Shown here in pieces: positions 1-7,794 of a stretch of DNA of 64,000 nucleotides. This DNA comes from Aeromicrobium stalagmiti (GTDB lineage Bacteria > Actinomycetota > Actinomycetes > Propionibacteriales > Nocardioidaceae). Under the pieces are notes generated by a model. It was not told the DNA's origin and did no database searches. It was given only the letters and a program-made list of their open reading frames with translations. The position numbers and the translations under genes were made by a program. The stretch is from the NCBI RefSeq assembly GCF_013283745.1, contig NZ_JABSTZ010000001.1, positions 700,406 through 764,405 on the forward strand. The letters are read 5' to 3'. Within the stretch, counting starts at the first letter, position 1. Each line of letters opens with the position of its first letter.

Positions 1-611
1 GTGCCGCTGATCGGGTTCATCCGCACCTGGCCGGCCTCGAGACTGACGTGGCGCTCGGGCGAGGCGCCGATCAGGTAGCGGTCGCCGGTGAAGATGAGGA
101 ACGTCCAGAACGCTCCCCGCTCGCGCTCGAGCAGGCGGCGGAAGACCGTCAGGGCCGCGTCGTGGCCCCAGTCGGCGACCTGCGCGCGGTAGTGACGACC
201 GATGACGAGGTTGGCGCCCTCGCCCTGGCCGATCTCGTCGTCGATGATCTGTCGGACGATGCCGGCGTAGTCGTCGTCGGACGTCTCGAAGCCGCCGCGG
301 TCGGTGAACTCGACCGGCACGTCGGGCAGCTCGGACAGCAGCTCCTCGACCGGCAGCTCGGCGCTGTAGGTGATCTCGATCGCCGACAGCGGCGTGCCGT
401 CCTGGTGCGCCTCGAAGCCCCGCTCGCGCGCCTGGGCGTAGGGGACCAGCACGAGGTGGTCCCACGCGCGCTCGGTGCCGGCGCGCAGCGGGATGTCGGC
501 GAGCACGTCGAGGTCGGTGCGGGGGCCACCCACGAGGGTGACGGTGTCGGACTCACGGACGCGGATCAGCGCGAACGCCGGCTGCTTCAGCAGTTCGTCG
601 AGCGAGGTCAT
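1..611 (-). CDS. Anthranilate synthase / PhzE-like chorismate-binding enzyme (5' part only)
   Basis: Only the first 203 codons are present; the gene runs off the left edge. The protein begins MTSLDELLKQPAFALIR and contains EIGQGEGANLVI, ERGAFWTF and, at the edge, GASPERHV and MNPISGT, all typical of the chorismate-binding TrpE/PhzE superfamily. The N-terminus (LVLVPYAQARERGFEAHQDG) is closest in my memory to the fused TrpE-TrpG or PhzE-like proteins of actinobacteria, about 630 residues long. Such enzymes convert chorismate and glutamine to anthranilate (TrpEG) or 2-amino-2-deoxyisochorismate (PhzE). The Trp-Trp attenuator upstream favours a tryptophan role, as in the Streptomyces venezuelae trpEG gene. 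The AAGGA ribosome site lies about 6 bases before the ATG at 611. Whether the glutaminase half is fused cannot be seen. Confidence 0.85.
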   Translation of the reverse strand, partial: MTSLDELLKQPAFALIRVRESDTVTLVGGPRTDLDVLADIPLRAGTERAWDHLVLVPYAQARERGFEAHQDGTPLSAIEITYSAELPVEELLSELPDVPVEFTDRGGFETSDDDYAGIVRQIIDDEIGQGEGANLVIGRHYRAQVADWGHDAALTVFRRLLERERGAFWTFLIFTGDRYLIGASPERHVSLEAGQVRMNPISG

Positions 612-668
612 GGCAGTTCCTTCACAAATGTCTCGACCGGCGAGGACGAGCGCCGCAGAAACAACGAA

Positions 669-698
669 GCCCAGAGCCGGCCGTGAGGCGGTCTGGGC
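669..698 (-). terminator. Attenuator terminator hairpin of the trp-type leader
   Basis: The arms GCCCAGA and TCTGGGC (669-675 and 692-698) form a 7-bp perfect stem with a partly pairable GC-rich interior. On the minus-strand transcript the hairpin is followed by a T-rich stretch. It lies between the Trp-Trp leader peptide and the structural gene, where an attenuator belongs. Confidence 0.65.
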
Positions 699-717
699 AG
701 AAGACGACAGGCCACCG

Positions 718-756
718 TTACGGGTGGCGCCACCAGGAGAGGGGCTGGGCTGTCAT
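718..756 (-). CDS. trpL: Trp leader peptide controlling the downstream chorismate enzyme by attenuation
   Basis: A 12-codon ORF encodes MTAQPLSWWRHP, with two adjacent tryptophan codons near its end and a TAA stop about 20 bases before the terminator hairpin. This is the classic layout of tryptophan attenuation: ribosome stalling at the Trp codons under starvation would free the downstream RNA to avoid the terminator. A -10-like TAGGCT lies exactly six bases before its ATG, so the transcript is probably leaderless and begins at the leader peptide itself. Function is inferred from architecture; the ORF is too short for conventional gene calling. Confidence 0.75.
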   Translation of the reverse strand: MTAQPLSWWRHP

Positions 757-762
757 GGCAGG

Positions 763-768
763 AGCCTA
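763..768 (-). promoter_or_regulatory. -10 box of the trp-type leader transcript
   Basis: TAGGCT on the minus strand matches TANNNT and is six bases upstream of the leader-peptide ATG at 756. No good -35 is visible. Confidence 0.5.
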
Positions 769-795
769 GCGCAGGCCGCGCGACCACGGTGAGCC

Positions 796-824
796 TTGTC
801 CGAGTGGTATCACGGCGATACCAT
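796..824 (+). promoter_or_regulatory. Promoter and operator of the toxin-antitoxin module
   Basis: The -35 TTGTCC (796-801), a 17-bp spacer and the -10 TACCAT (819-824) stand six bases before the ATG at 831, so the transcript is probably leaderless. A 7-bp perfect inverted repeat, TGGTATC-N5-GATACCA (805-823), fills the spacer and covers most of the -10. This is where an autorepressing ribbon-helix-helix antitoxin would bind. Confidence 0.6.
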
Positions 825-830
825 GATGAC

Positions 831-1034
831 ATGGGCATGACGCTGCGACTGACCGACGAGCAGAACTCTGCCCTGGAGATCCTGGCCAAGGCTCAAGGGA
901 TCAGCAAGAACGAGGCCGCGGCTCGCGCCATCGTCGAGCAGGCACGTGCGGACGTGCGCCGCGAGGAGATCCGTGAGGCCACGCGCCAGGCCATCGAGGA
1001 GTACGGGCCGCTGCTTGACCGACTCGCGCAGTGA
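831..1034 (+). CDS. Ribbon-helix-helix antitoxin (CopG/Arc type)
   Basis: This is a 67-residue protein. The beta strand MTLRLTDEQ followed by a helix (NSALEILAKAQGIS) and a second helix (KNEAAARAIVEQ) is the ribbon-helix-helix DNA-binding fold. A charged C-terminal helix (ARADVRREEIREATRQAIEE) probably wraps and neutralises the toxin. The start at 831 was chosen because a TACCAT -10 lies six bases upstream; ATG 837 is an alternative. The stop overlaps the toxin start by 4 bases (GTGA), so the pair is cotranscribed and probably translationally coupled. It is expected to repress its own promoter through the inverted repeat at 805-823. Confident as an antitoxin from fold and context. Confidence 0.8.
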   Translation: MGMTLRLTDEQNSALEILAKAQGISKNEAAARAIVEQARADVRREEIREATRQAIEEYGPLLDRLAQ

Positions 1035-1405
1035 TCGACTATCTGACGCTCAACGATCTTCTGGAGATCGTCGAGGTGACCGGTCTGCAGGCCGTTCGCG
1101 ATCTCGGCCTGCTCGACTCAGCGGCGCATCGCCCCCAGACCAGCTTGTTCGGGGACGACGCCTATCCGACCCTGGACGAGAAGGCCGCAGTGCTGCTCGA
1201 GTCGATCGTCCGCAACCACCCGCTGGTCGACGGCAACAAGAGGCTCGGGTGGTTGGCTGTCACGCTCTTCTACCGGCGAAACGGGAAGCCGTTCCACGTG
1301 GCCCATGATCCCGCCCACGACCTGGTCATCGCGGTGTCGACCGGGCAGATGAGCCACCAGGAGTCGGCTGCCAGACTGACCGCATGGACATCGACGTCGA
1401 CCTGA
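1031..1405 (+). CDS. doc: Doc-type Fic-fold toxin (death-on-curing family)
   Basis: A 124-residue protein with the Fic/Doc catalytic motif HPLVDGNKRLGW near residue 60. The lysine in GNKR, where AMP-transferring Fic proteins have glycine, points to the Doc subgroup; phage P1 Doc phosphorylates EF-Tu and halts translation. The N-terminal 'YLTLNDLLEI' and the 'GLLDSAAHRPQTSLFG' stretch are also typical of Doc. It begins at GTG 1031, overlapping the antitoxin stop. The last seven codons overlap the downstream peptidase gene (1384-1405), and the tail AWTSTST looks like sequence picked up by reading into that gene. The catalytic motif is intact, so the toxin is likely active. Confidence 0.85.
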   Translation: MIDYLTLNDLLEIVEVTGLQAVRDLGLLDSAAHRPQTSLFGDDAYPTLDEKAAVLLESIVRNHPLVDGNKRLGWLAVTLFYRRNGKPFHVAHDPAHDLVIAVSTGQMSHQESAARLTAWTSTST

Positions 1406-2601
1406 TCCGGCGCGACCTCGCGCAGCTGGTCAACATCCCGAGCACGGGCGGCTCCGACGCCGAGATCGCCGTCCAGCGCTGGTGCGCCGCGACCCTCACG
1501 GGTCTCGGGCTCGAGGTCGACCAGTGGAAGCTCGACCTCGACACCCTGCGGGCCGATCCGGGCTTCCCGGGCGAGGAGGTCGAGCGTGACGAGGCCTGGG
1601 GCGTCGTCGGCACCTCCGGGCCCGGCACCCCGGCGCTGATCCTCAACGGCCACGTCGACGTCGTCCCGCCGGGCGATCCCGATGCGTGGACCAACTCCGA
1701 CCCGTGGCACGTCCGCGAGGTCGACGACCGCTGGTACGGCCGAGGCGTCTGCGACATGAAGGGCGGCGTCGTCGCGATCATCGCGGCCGCCCGCGCCGTC
1801 AGCGACCTGACGTTGGAGCGCCCCTTCGCCGTGCACTCGGTCATCGGCGAGGAGGACGGCGGCCTCGGGACGTTCGCGACGCTGCGCCGCGGTCACGTCG
1901 GCGAGGCCTGCATCATCGCCGAGCCGACGGCCGGGCAGGTCGTCGCCGCCAATGCGGGCTCGCTGACGTTCCGCATCGAGGTGCAGGGTCGCGCGACGCA
2001 CGGCTCCATGCGGGCCACCGGGCACAGCGCCATCAGCGCGTTCGAGCTCGTCCACCGCGCGCTCGGCGAGCTCGAGGACGTCCGCAACACCACGCCGCCC
2101 GAGCCGTTCGGCGTCCTGCCGTGGCCCATCAGCGTGGGCATCCTGCACGCCGGCGACTGGGCCAGCACCGTGCCCGACCAGCTCGTCGCCGAGGGTCGCT
2201 ACGGCGTCATGCCCGGCGAGTCGTTCGCCGACGCCAAGTCGGTCTTCGAGCGCGCCGTCGCCCGCGCGGCCGCGACCGACCCCTGGCTCGCCGAGCACCC
2301 ACCCGTCGTCACGTGGCCGGGCGGGCACTTCGCCGCCGGCCGCCTCCCGCAGGGTGATCCGTTCGGCGACCAGGTGCTCGAGGCCGTCGTCGCCGCTGGC
2401 GACACGAGGCCCGAGCTGATCGGCGCGCCGTACGGCTCCGACCTGCGGCAGTACGCCACCCTCGGCATCCCGACGTTGCAGTACGGGCCCGGCGACGTCG
2501 CCGATGCGCACGCCGTCGACGAGAGCGTCGGCATCGCCGACGTCGTCACGAGCGCCACGGCGTACGCCGAGCTCATCCTCGCCCGCTGCCGCCCCCGCTG
2601 A
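1384..2601 (+). CDS. M20-family metallopeptidase (ArgE/DapE/ACY1 type)
   Basis: A 405-residue cytosolic zinc hydrolase. Visible motifs, in order, are LNGHVDVVPPG (first metal His and Asp), GRGVCDMKGG (bridging Asp), VIGEEDGG (catalytic Glu-Glu) and AEPTAG, then a dimerisation-domain stretch GRATHGSMRATGHSA, and a final metal His in VADAHAVDES. These belong to acetylornithine deacetylase, succinyl-diaminopimelate desuccinylase and aminoacylase relatives. The exact amide substrate cannot be assigned, and no arg or dap genes are nearby. The start ATG 1384 lies inside the toxin gene, so translation is probably coupled to it. The stop falls in a terminator-like hairpin shared with the convergent gene. 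Confidence 0.85.
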   Translation: MDIDVDLIRRDLAQLVNIPSTGGSDAEIAVQRWCAATLTGLGLEVDQWKLDLDTLRADPGFPGEEVERDEAWGVVGTSGPGTPALILNGHVDVVPPGDPDAWTNSDPWHVREVDDRWYGRGVCDMKGGVVAIIAAARAVSDLTLERPFAVHSVIGEEDGGLGTFATLRRGHVGEACIIAEPTAGQVVAANAGSLTFRIEVQGRATHGSMRATGHSAISAFELVHRALGELEDVRNTTPPEPFGVLPWPISVGILHAGDWASTVPDQLVAEGRYGVMPGESFADAKSVFERAVARAAATDPWLAEHPPVVTWPGGHFAAGRLPQGDPFGDQVLEAVVAAGDTRPELIGAPYGSDLRQYATLGIPTLQYGPGDVADAHAVDESVGIADVVTSATAYAELILARCRPR

Positions 2602-2620
2602 CCCCCCAGGGAGTCAGCGG
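2595..2620. terminator. Bidirectional terminator hairpin between convergent genes
   Basis: CCGCTGAC (2595-2602) and GTCAGCGG (2613-2620) form a perfect 8-bp stem around a 10-base C-rich loop. It covers the stop codons of both convergent genes. No strong U tract is present. Confidence 0.5.
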
Positions 2621-4134
2621 TCGGACGGGGCCAGGGTCACAAAGCTCTGGGGCGTGATCGCGCCACCGGGCTCGAAGTCGACCGGCTGCAGGCCGACCGG
2701 GCGGCCGTCCCTGAACGTCACGATCGTCGCCTGCGCCGTGCGCCGCAGCTTGCTGCCGAGCGCGAAGGCATAGACGGCGCCACCGGTCGACCCCGTCGTC
2801 AACGTGGTGGTCGACCGTCCGTTGTCGCCGATCGCCGTCGTCGGCCCGACCTGGCGGTGCAGGTGCCCTGACAGCACGAGGTCGACGCATCCCGACGCCG
2901 CGGCCTTCTTGGCCGACGACGGGCTGTGCACCGCGATGACGCTGACGTCGCCGGCATCGCACGCGGCCTGCGTCAGCTCGGCATCCTGGGCGTCGATCGC
3001 CGCCTTGTTGTCGGCGGCGTCACCGAAGTAGCCGGCCGTGAGGCCCGAGCTGCGCGGATCGCTGCTGCCGATGAACCGCACTCCGCCGACCGTCACGGGC
3101 TCACCCTTCAGCAGCGTGAACCCCTTGTCCTGCATCTGGTCGGCGACGGTGTTGCCGGTGTCGTGGTTGCCCGCGACCGACACGACGTCGAGGTCGCGGA
3201 ACTCCCGCGCGAGGGAGTTGATGCTGAACGCCTCCCAGCTCGCGCCGTTGGACGTGTCGTCGCCGAGGTCGATCAGCATGCTGGCCTCGGCACGATCGGC
3301 GATGATCCGCGTGACGGGGTCCATGCCGATGTTGTCGTGGCGGTCGGTGACCACCAGGGCGGTGGTCTCACCCTCGAGGGGGGTGCGCACGTCGACCTGG
3401 CGAGCCGTCTCCGCCAGCTTGCCGTAGAAGGCGACGGAGGTCTGATAGGTGTCGAGCGCTCCCTGCACGAGGGCCTTGCTGCCACTGGTCGACGCGCCCT
3501 CGACGATCTCGACCTTGTCGAGCACCGGGTCGTTGGGCAGCAGGGGGAAGACCGAGTCGATCGGCACCCAGGTGGCGTCCTGCCCCCGTGGACGCTCGGG
3601 CGCGGCGACCAGGACGACCGCTGCCAGCGTGACGACGGCGGTCGCCCCCGCACCCAGCACCTGGCCGCGACGCGGGTGGCGAGCCGCGGCCCAGATCGCG
3701 CGGCGGCGGGGTCGACCGATCGCGCGCCAGCCCAGCACGGCGACGAGGACCGTGATGAGGGCGACGCCGAGGCCCCGCATCGCCGCATCCAGCAGCATCG
3801 AGACGAGCGTGGACCGGACGGCCGCGATCTCGCCCTGCGGCTGGCTCGCAATGACGGCGTCGCGGGCGACGAGCTGGTTGAGCTGGGTGACCTCGCTGTC
3901 GCCGAGGCGGATGTCGAGGCCGATGCCCAGCGGGGCGTCGGAGGGCAGCCGGATCTGCGGGATCAGGGTGCCGAAGTCGATCCGGGCGTAGCCGTCGGTG
4001 TTGGGCTGCACCGTGGCCTCATGGGCGCCGATGACGATCTGCCGCTCGCTGTGGACGAACGTCGAGTAGGCGGTCGGCACACCCACCGCCAGTCCGAGGA
4101 CCAGCAGCAGGAGGACCTTGACGGTCAGCCTCAT
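2614..4134 (-). CDS. Membrane-anchored calcineurin-like metallophosphoesterase
   Basis: A 506-residue protein with an N-terminal hydrophobic anchor (VLLLLVLGLAVGVPTAY), an extracytoplasmic stretch, two more membrane segments (LGVALITVLVAVLGW and AVVTLAAVVLVAAP), then a metallophosphoesterase domain over the C-terminal 280 residues. Metal-site motifs are LVVTDRHDN, DLGDDT, VAGNHDTG, AVHSPS and LSGHLHRQ; the first block has Asp-Arg-His in place of the usual Asp-x-His with Ser before it, but the ligands are kept. The catalytic domain probably lies outside the membrane. Its ATG overlaps the stop of the helicase gene upstream by 4 bases (ATGA), so the two are cotranscribed. Substrate unknown. Confidence 0.8.
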   Translation of the reverse strand: MRLTVKVLLLLVLGLAVGVPTAYSTFVHSERQIVIGAHEATVQPNTDGYARIDFGTLIPQIRLPSDAPLGIGLDIRLGDSEVTQLNQLVARDAVIASQPQGEIAAVRSTLVSMLLDAAMRGLGVALITVLVAVLGWRAIGRPRRRAIWAAARHPRRGQVLGAGATAVVTLAAVVLVAAPERPRGQDATWVPIDSVFPLLPNDPVLDKVEIVEGASTSGSKALVQGALDTYQTSVAFYGKLAETARQVDVRTPLEGETTALVVTDRHDNIGMDPVTRIIADRAEASMLIDLGDDTSNGASWEAFSINSLAREFRDLDVVSVAGNHDTGNTVADQMQDKGFTLLKGEPVTVGGVRFIGSSDPRSSGLTAGYFGDAADNKAAIDAQDAELTQAACDAGDVSVIAVHSPSSAKKAAASGCVDLVLSGHLHRQVGPTTAIGDNGRSTTTLTTGSTGGAVYAFALGSKLRRTAQATIVTFRDGRPVGLQPVDFEPGGAITPQSFVTLAPSDR

Positions 4135-6251
4135 GCGATCCGGGCGCTCCAGCGATCGGTCGTGCCCACGGTCGTGAGCAGCTGGGTCGCACGCGTCAGG
4201 ACGACGTAGAGCGTGCGCCAGCCGGCACTCGACTCATCAGTGATGCCGTCGGGCTCGACGACGACGACGCCGTCGAACTCCAGGCCCTTGGTGTCGAGGC
4301 CGTCGAGCACGCGCAGCCGGTCAGGGTGCTGGTCCATGAGGTCGGCGAGATCGACCCGCAGGGCCGCGAGCCGAGAACGCGGCGCCACGATCGCGACCGT
4401 GCCGTCGACCCGGTCGAGGACCTGTCGGGCACTGCTCCTGACGGTCTCGACCAGCTCGGACGCCCCCACCGTCAGGTGCAGCGGCGACTCGCCCGTGCGG
4501 CGGACCGCGTCGGCGAGGTCGGGATCGGGCACGGCGACGGCCGCGACCTTGGCGGCGAGCTCGTAGATCTCGGCGGAGTTGCGGTAGTTGGTCGACAGCC
4601 GGAAGGCGTGCTCGGGCTTGCCCTCGAGGGCGGCCTTGCGGGCGGCGGCGGACTCGTGCGGGTAGGGCCACGACGACTGCGCCTCGTCGCCGACGATCGT
4701 CCAGCTGGCGTGGCGCCCGCGACGACCCAGCATGCGCCACTGCATCGGCGAGAGGTCCTGCGCCTCGTCGACGAGGACGTGCGCGAAGCCGTCGTCCTCG
4801 ATGCTCTGCGTCGAGCGGAAGCGGTCGACCCGCTCCTCGCGCTCGCGCCGCTCGAAGCTCATGAGCTGCTTGGGGTTGTCGTCCTCGTCGTCGGTGGCCT
4901 CCGGGACCTCGCCGATGACGTAGCGGAGCTCGTCGATCAGCGGGACGTCCTGGATGCTCGGGTCGTCGATCGTCCACGACTCCCGGAGCGCCGCGATCTC
5001 GCGGGCGTTGAAGGCCCCGTGGGAGAGCTCCTGGACGAGGTCGGGCAGGGTGCGCCAGACGTCGATCGGGGTGGTGGGCGGCCACCACTGTTCGACGAAG
5101 TCGACGAAGCGGTCGTCGGTCGTGATGATCTCGACGAACTCCTCCTCGCCCTTCTCCAGCGCCCGCTCGCCCCGGACCTGGCGCCAGAGGGCGTCGACCA
5201 AGGCGGCCGGCGCCTTGGCGTAGGCCCGGTTGCGCTTGGCGCCCGCGAGCAGCTGGCGGCGGATGCGGTCGAGCTGCGCGGCGTCGAGGCGCAGGACGTC
5301 GTCCTTGTAGAAGTAGCGGAACTCCGTCGGAGATCCCGGCGCCGGTGCCGCGGCCGCACGGCCGAGGAACTTGACCATGCGGGACGACCCCTTGGCCGCG
5401 GCGGCGACGGGCTCGTCGTGGCGGGCGGCCCGCAGGCCGTCGACGACCTCGCCGAGCGAGCGCAGCGTCACGCTGGTCTCGCCGAGGCTCGGCAGCACCC
5501 GCTCGATGTAGTTCATGAAGACCGTGGACGGACCGACGACCAGCACGCCGCCGGACTCGAAACGGCGTCGATCGGTGTAGAGCAGGTAGGCCGCACGATG
5601 CAGCGCGACGACGGTCTTGCCGGTGCCCGGGCCACCGCCGATCGTGGTGGCGCCACGGCTCGGCGCGCGGATCGCCTCGTCCTGCTCCTTCTGGATCGTG
5701 GCGACGACCGAGTGCATCGTGCTGTCGCGGGCGCGGGTGAGGCTGGCGAGCAGTGCGCCCTCACCCACGATCACGAGGTCGTCGGGGGCGTTGTCGGCGT
5801 CGAGCAGGTCGTCCTCGACACCGATGACCTGGTCGTTGGCGCAGCGCAGCACTCGGCGACGGATGACGCCGGTCGGCTCCTGGGCCGTGGCCTGGTAGAA
5901 GAGCGCGGCGGCCGGGGCCCGCCAGTCGATCAGCAGGATCTCGCGCTCGGCGTCGCGCACCCCGATGCGGCCGATGTAGCGCGACTCGCCGTTCAGCATG
6001 TTGAGGCGGCCGAACACCAGGCCGTCGTGGGCGGCGTTGAGCGCCGAGAGCCGCTTCGAGGCCTGGTAGACCATGGCGTCGCGCTCGACGAGCCCGCCCT
6101 CGTTGCCGACGTGACCGCGCGCCAGACCCTCGACGACGAGGGACTGGGCGACCTTGGCCGAGGCGTCGAGGCGCTCATAGACCGTGTCGACGTACGCCTG
6201 CTCCGCAGCGATCTCGCGCTGCTCCGCGGTCCGTGCGTCCTGTACGCCCAC
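4131..6251 (-). CDS. helD: HelD-like RNA polymerase-associated UvrD/Rep superfamily ATPase
   Basis: A 706-residue protein with an N-terminal coiled-coil arm (AEQREIAAEQAYVDTVYERL), a HelD-typical block (GRIGVRDAEREILLIDWRAP), Walker A GGGPGTGKT near residue 205, Walker B/DEAQ (HVLVDEAQDLSPMQW), FRLSTNYRN and the C-terminal VVLTRATQ helicase motif. HelD-family proteins bind RNA polymerase and eject it from stalled or drug-bound complexes; the actinobacterial HelR branch gives rifamycin tolerance. The 19-bp rifamycin-associated element typical of helR promoters was looked for upstream and not seen, so a housekeeping HelD role is as likely. It is the first gene of a two-gene operon with the metallophosphoesterase. 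Confidence 0.85.
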   Translation of the reverse strand: MGVQDARTAEQREIAAEQAYVDTVYERLDASAKVAQSLVVEGLARGHVGNEGGLVERDAMVYQASKRLSALNAAHDGLVFGRLNMLNGESRYIGRIGVRDAEREILLIDWRAPAAALFYQATAQEPTGVIRRRVLRCANDQVIGVEDDLLDADNAPDDLVIVGEGALLASLTRARDSTMHSVVATIQKEQDEAIRAPSRGATTIGGGPGTGKTVVALHRAAYLLYTDRRRFESGGVLVVGPSTVFMNYIERVLPSLGETSVTLRSLGEVVDGLRAARHDEPVAAAAKGSSRMVKFLGRAAAAPAPGSPTEFRYFYKDDVLRLDAAQLDRIRRQLLAGAKRNRAYAKAPAALVDALWRQVRGERALEKGEEEFVEIITTDDRFVDFVEQWWPPTTPIDVWRTLPDLVQELSHGAFNAREIAALRESWTIDDPSIQDVPLIDELRYVIGEVPEATDDEDDNPKQLMSFERREREERVDRFRSTQSIEDDGFAHVLVDEAQDLSPMQWRMLGRRGRHASWTIVGDEAQSSWPYPHESAAARKAALEGKPEHAFRLSTNYRNSAEIYELAAKVAAVAVPDPDLADAVRRTGESPLHLTVGASELVETVRSSARQVLDRVDGTVAIVAPRSRLAALRVDLADLMDQHPDRLRVLDGLDTKGLEFDGVVVVEPDGITDESSAGWRTLYVVLTRATQLLTTVGTTDRWSARIA

Positions 6252-6283
6252 CCTGCTCCTCCACTGCCGTTGCAGAACTCACA

Positions 6284-6289
6284 AGTCTA
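6284..6289 (-). promoter_or_regulatory. -10 box of the helD operon
   Basis: TAGACT on the minus strand matches TANNNT and is about 32 bases upstream of the ATG at 6251, leaving room for a short leader with a GGAGGAG-like ribosome site. It is inside the 279-base gap 6252-6530, which otherwise shows only the 5' region of the next, divergent gene. Confidence 0.4.
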
Positions 6290-6530
6290 TTAGGTGCCCC
6301 GGACATTCCGCAGCCGGTTCCCATCCCGTGACATGGTGGGACGCAGGTCACACATTCGTCGGGTCGCTGCGGCAACCGAACGTGCCACCGGGGGAACTCA
6401 CCCAGAACCTCACTCAACCCGTCCCGCGACCCGCACGAGAAAGATGCAATCCCACGACAACCGAACGGCACCCAGCCGCATCTCCCACGTCACCAGCACC
6501 ATCACCGACCGATCCCCCGGGGGGAAACCC

Positions 6531-7793
6531 ATGAAGCTGCACCACCACGTCCGTGTCCCGGCCCTGCTGCTCGGGGTGATCGCCCTGCTCCTCGCCGGGC
6601 TGACGCTGCCCGCCCACGCCGCGACCAAGAACGCCACCGTCAAGGGCGTCGTCACCGTCGACGGCACGCCGATCAAGGGCGTGACGATCGAGCTGTACGT
6701 CACCGGCGACGACGGCTACCAGGAGCCTCGAGTGGCTACCGCTGTCACCGACAGCAAGGGCGCGTACTCCATCAGGTTCAGCCCGACGAACCCCATCGAC
6801 GTGTACGTCGGCAGCACGATCCTGATCAAGGACCCCCAGTACCGGATCGTCTCGACCTCCCGCCGGTTCATGGGTGTCGCCAACAAGACCGTCACGCGCA
6901 ATGCCTCGGTCAAGAAGGCAGGCTCGATCACCGGAACGGTCAAGCGAGGCGACGGCAAGGCCACCGGCCTGCTGCGCGTCGTGGCCGACGGACCGTCGTC
7001 GAGCATCGATCCCGGTCGCGACCTCCCGATCAACTACGACCAGGACGTCAAGGTCGCAGCCGATGGATCTTTCGCGCTCCGCGGCCTGCCCTCCGGGAAC
7101 TTCTCCCTGCAGTCCGTCGACGACGGCCAGACCTACTTCTCCCAGTGCTACGACAACCTCATCCAGGGTGACGAGCCCTGCATCGAGCAGGACGCTGCCA
7201 CGACGGTCCCGCTCGCGACGGGTCAGAACGTCACGCTCGAACCGCAGACGCTGTCGACCGCCGGACACCGCATCTCCGGCATCGTCACCGACACGTCCGG
7301 TCGCCCGATCGGCCACACGACCGTCGAGGCGACGCAGGACGGCGGCTCCGACCGGTTGAACGACCGCAACCACCCGACCACCGGCGCGTTCCGGATCGGC
7401 CCGCTGTCGGGCGACGGCTACCGTCTGACCGCGAAGCCCGACTTCCCGTGGGCGCCGCAGACCGCCGACTCCGTGATCGACGTCAGCGGCGGTGACGTCA
7501 CCGGCGTCCAGATCAAGGTCAAGTCGCAGGCCACGATCAAGGCGACCCTCACGCCGGGCACCGGCACCGTCAAGGTCGCGGTCGACGTCACCCGCGCGGC
7601 CACGGGCAGCAAGCCCAGCGGCAAGGCGACGATCCGCTGGGGAACCATCTCCAAGACCGTCGACCTGGTCGACGGCAAGGGCACCGTCAAGCTGCAGGGC
7701 CTGCCGGCCGGCAAGCGTCAGATCACGGTGTCCTACGCCGGCACCTCCTCGACGGCGGCCGCCACGAAGCTCTTCTACGCGACAGTGAAGTGA
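6531..7793 (+). CDS. Secreted protein with carboxypeptidase-regulatory-like repeats and an Ig-like tail
   Basis: A 420-residue exported protein. The start ATG 6531 gives a clean signal peptide (MKLHHHVRVPALLLGVIALL...LPAHAA); longer upstream reading has no signal. The mature part is a run of beta-sandwich repeats of the carboxypeptidase-regulatory-like type (VKGVVTVDGTPIKGVTIELY, ITGTVKRGDGKATG, ISGIVTDTSGRPIGHTTVEA), each followed by an aromatic-rich segment such as GQTYFSQCYDN. Two cysteines about 16 residues apart (QCYDN, EPCIEQ) may form a disulfide. The last 85 residues (VKVAVDVTRAATGSKPSGKA...) resemble a bacterial Ig-like domain. No anchor or sortase signal is visible. It is followed after one base by a close paralog. 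Probably a surface or matrix adhesion protein; ligand unknown. Confidence 0.8.
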   Translation: MKLHHHVRVPALLLGVIALLLAGLTLPAHAATKNATVKGVVTVDGTPIKGVTIELYVTGDDGYQEPRVATAVTDSKGAYSIRFSPTNPIDVYVGSTILIKDPQYRIVSTSRRFMGVANKTVTRNASVKKAGSITGTVKRGDGKATGLLRVVADGPSSSIDPGRDLPINYDQDVKVAADGSFALRGLPSGNFSLQSVDDGQTYFSQCYDNLIQGDEPCIEQDAATTVPLATGQNVTLEPQTLSTAGHRISGIVTDTSGRPIGHTTVEATQDGGSDRLNDRNHPTTGAFRIGPLSGDGYRLTAKPDFPWAPQTADSVIDVSGGDVTGVQIKVKSQATIKATLTPGTGTVKVAVDVTRAATGSKPSGKATIRWGTISKTVDLVDGKGTVKLQGLPAGKRQITVSYAGTSSTAAATKLFYATVK

Positions 7794-7794
7794 C

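Noticed and set aside
48-686. Plus-strand open frame opposite the chorismate enzyme
   Set aside because: High-GC antisense frame; the minus-strand protein has family motifs and a leader, so the plus frame is not a gene.
6252-6530. Rifamycin-associated element before helD
   Set aside because: The known 19-bp inverted repeat (GGGGCTTGC-type) was not found; only a 5-bp GTGAC/GTCAC repeat near 6330-6354, which is easily chance.
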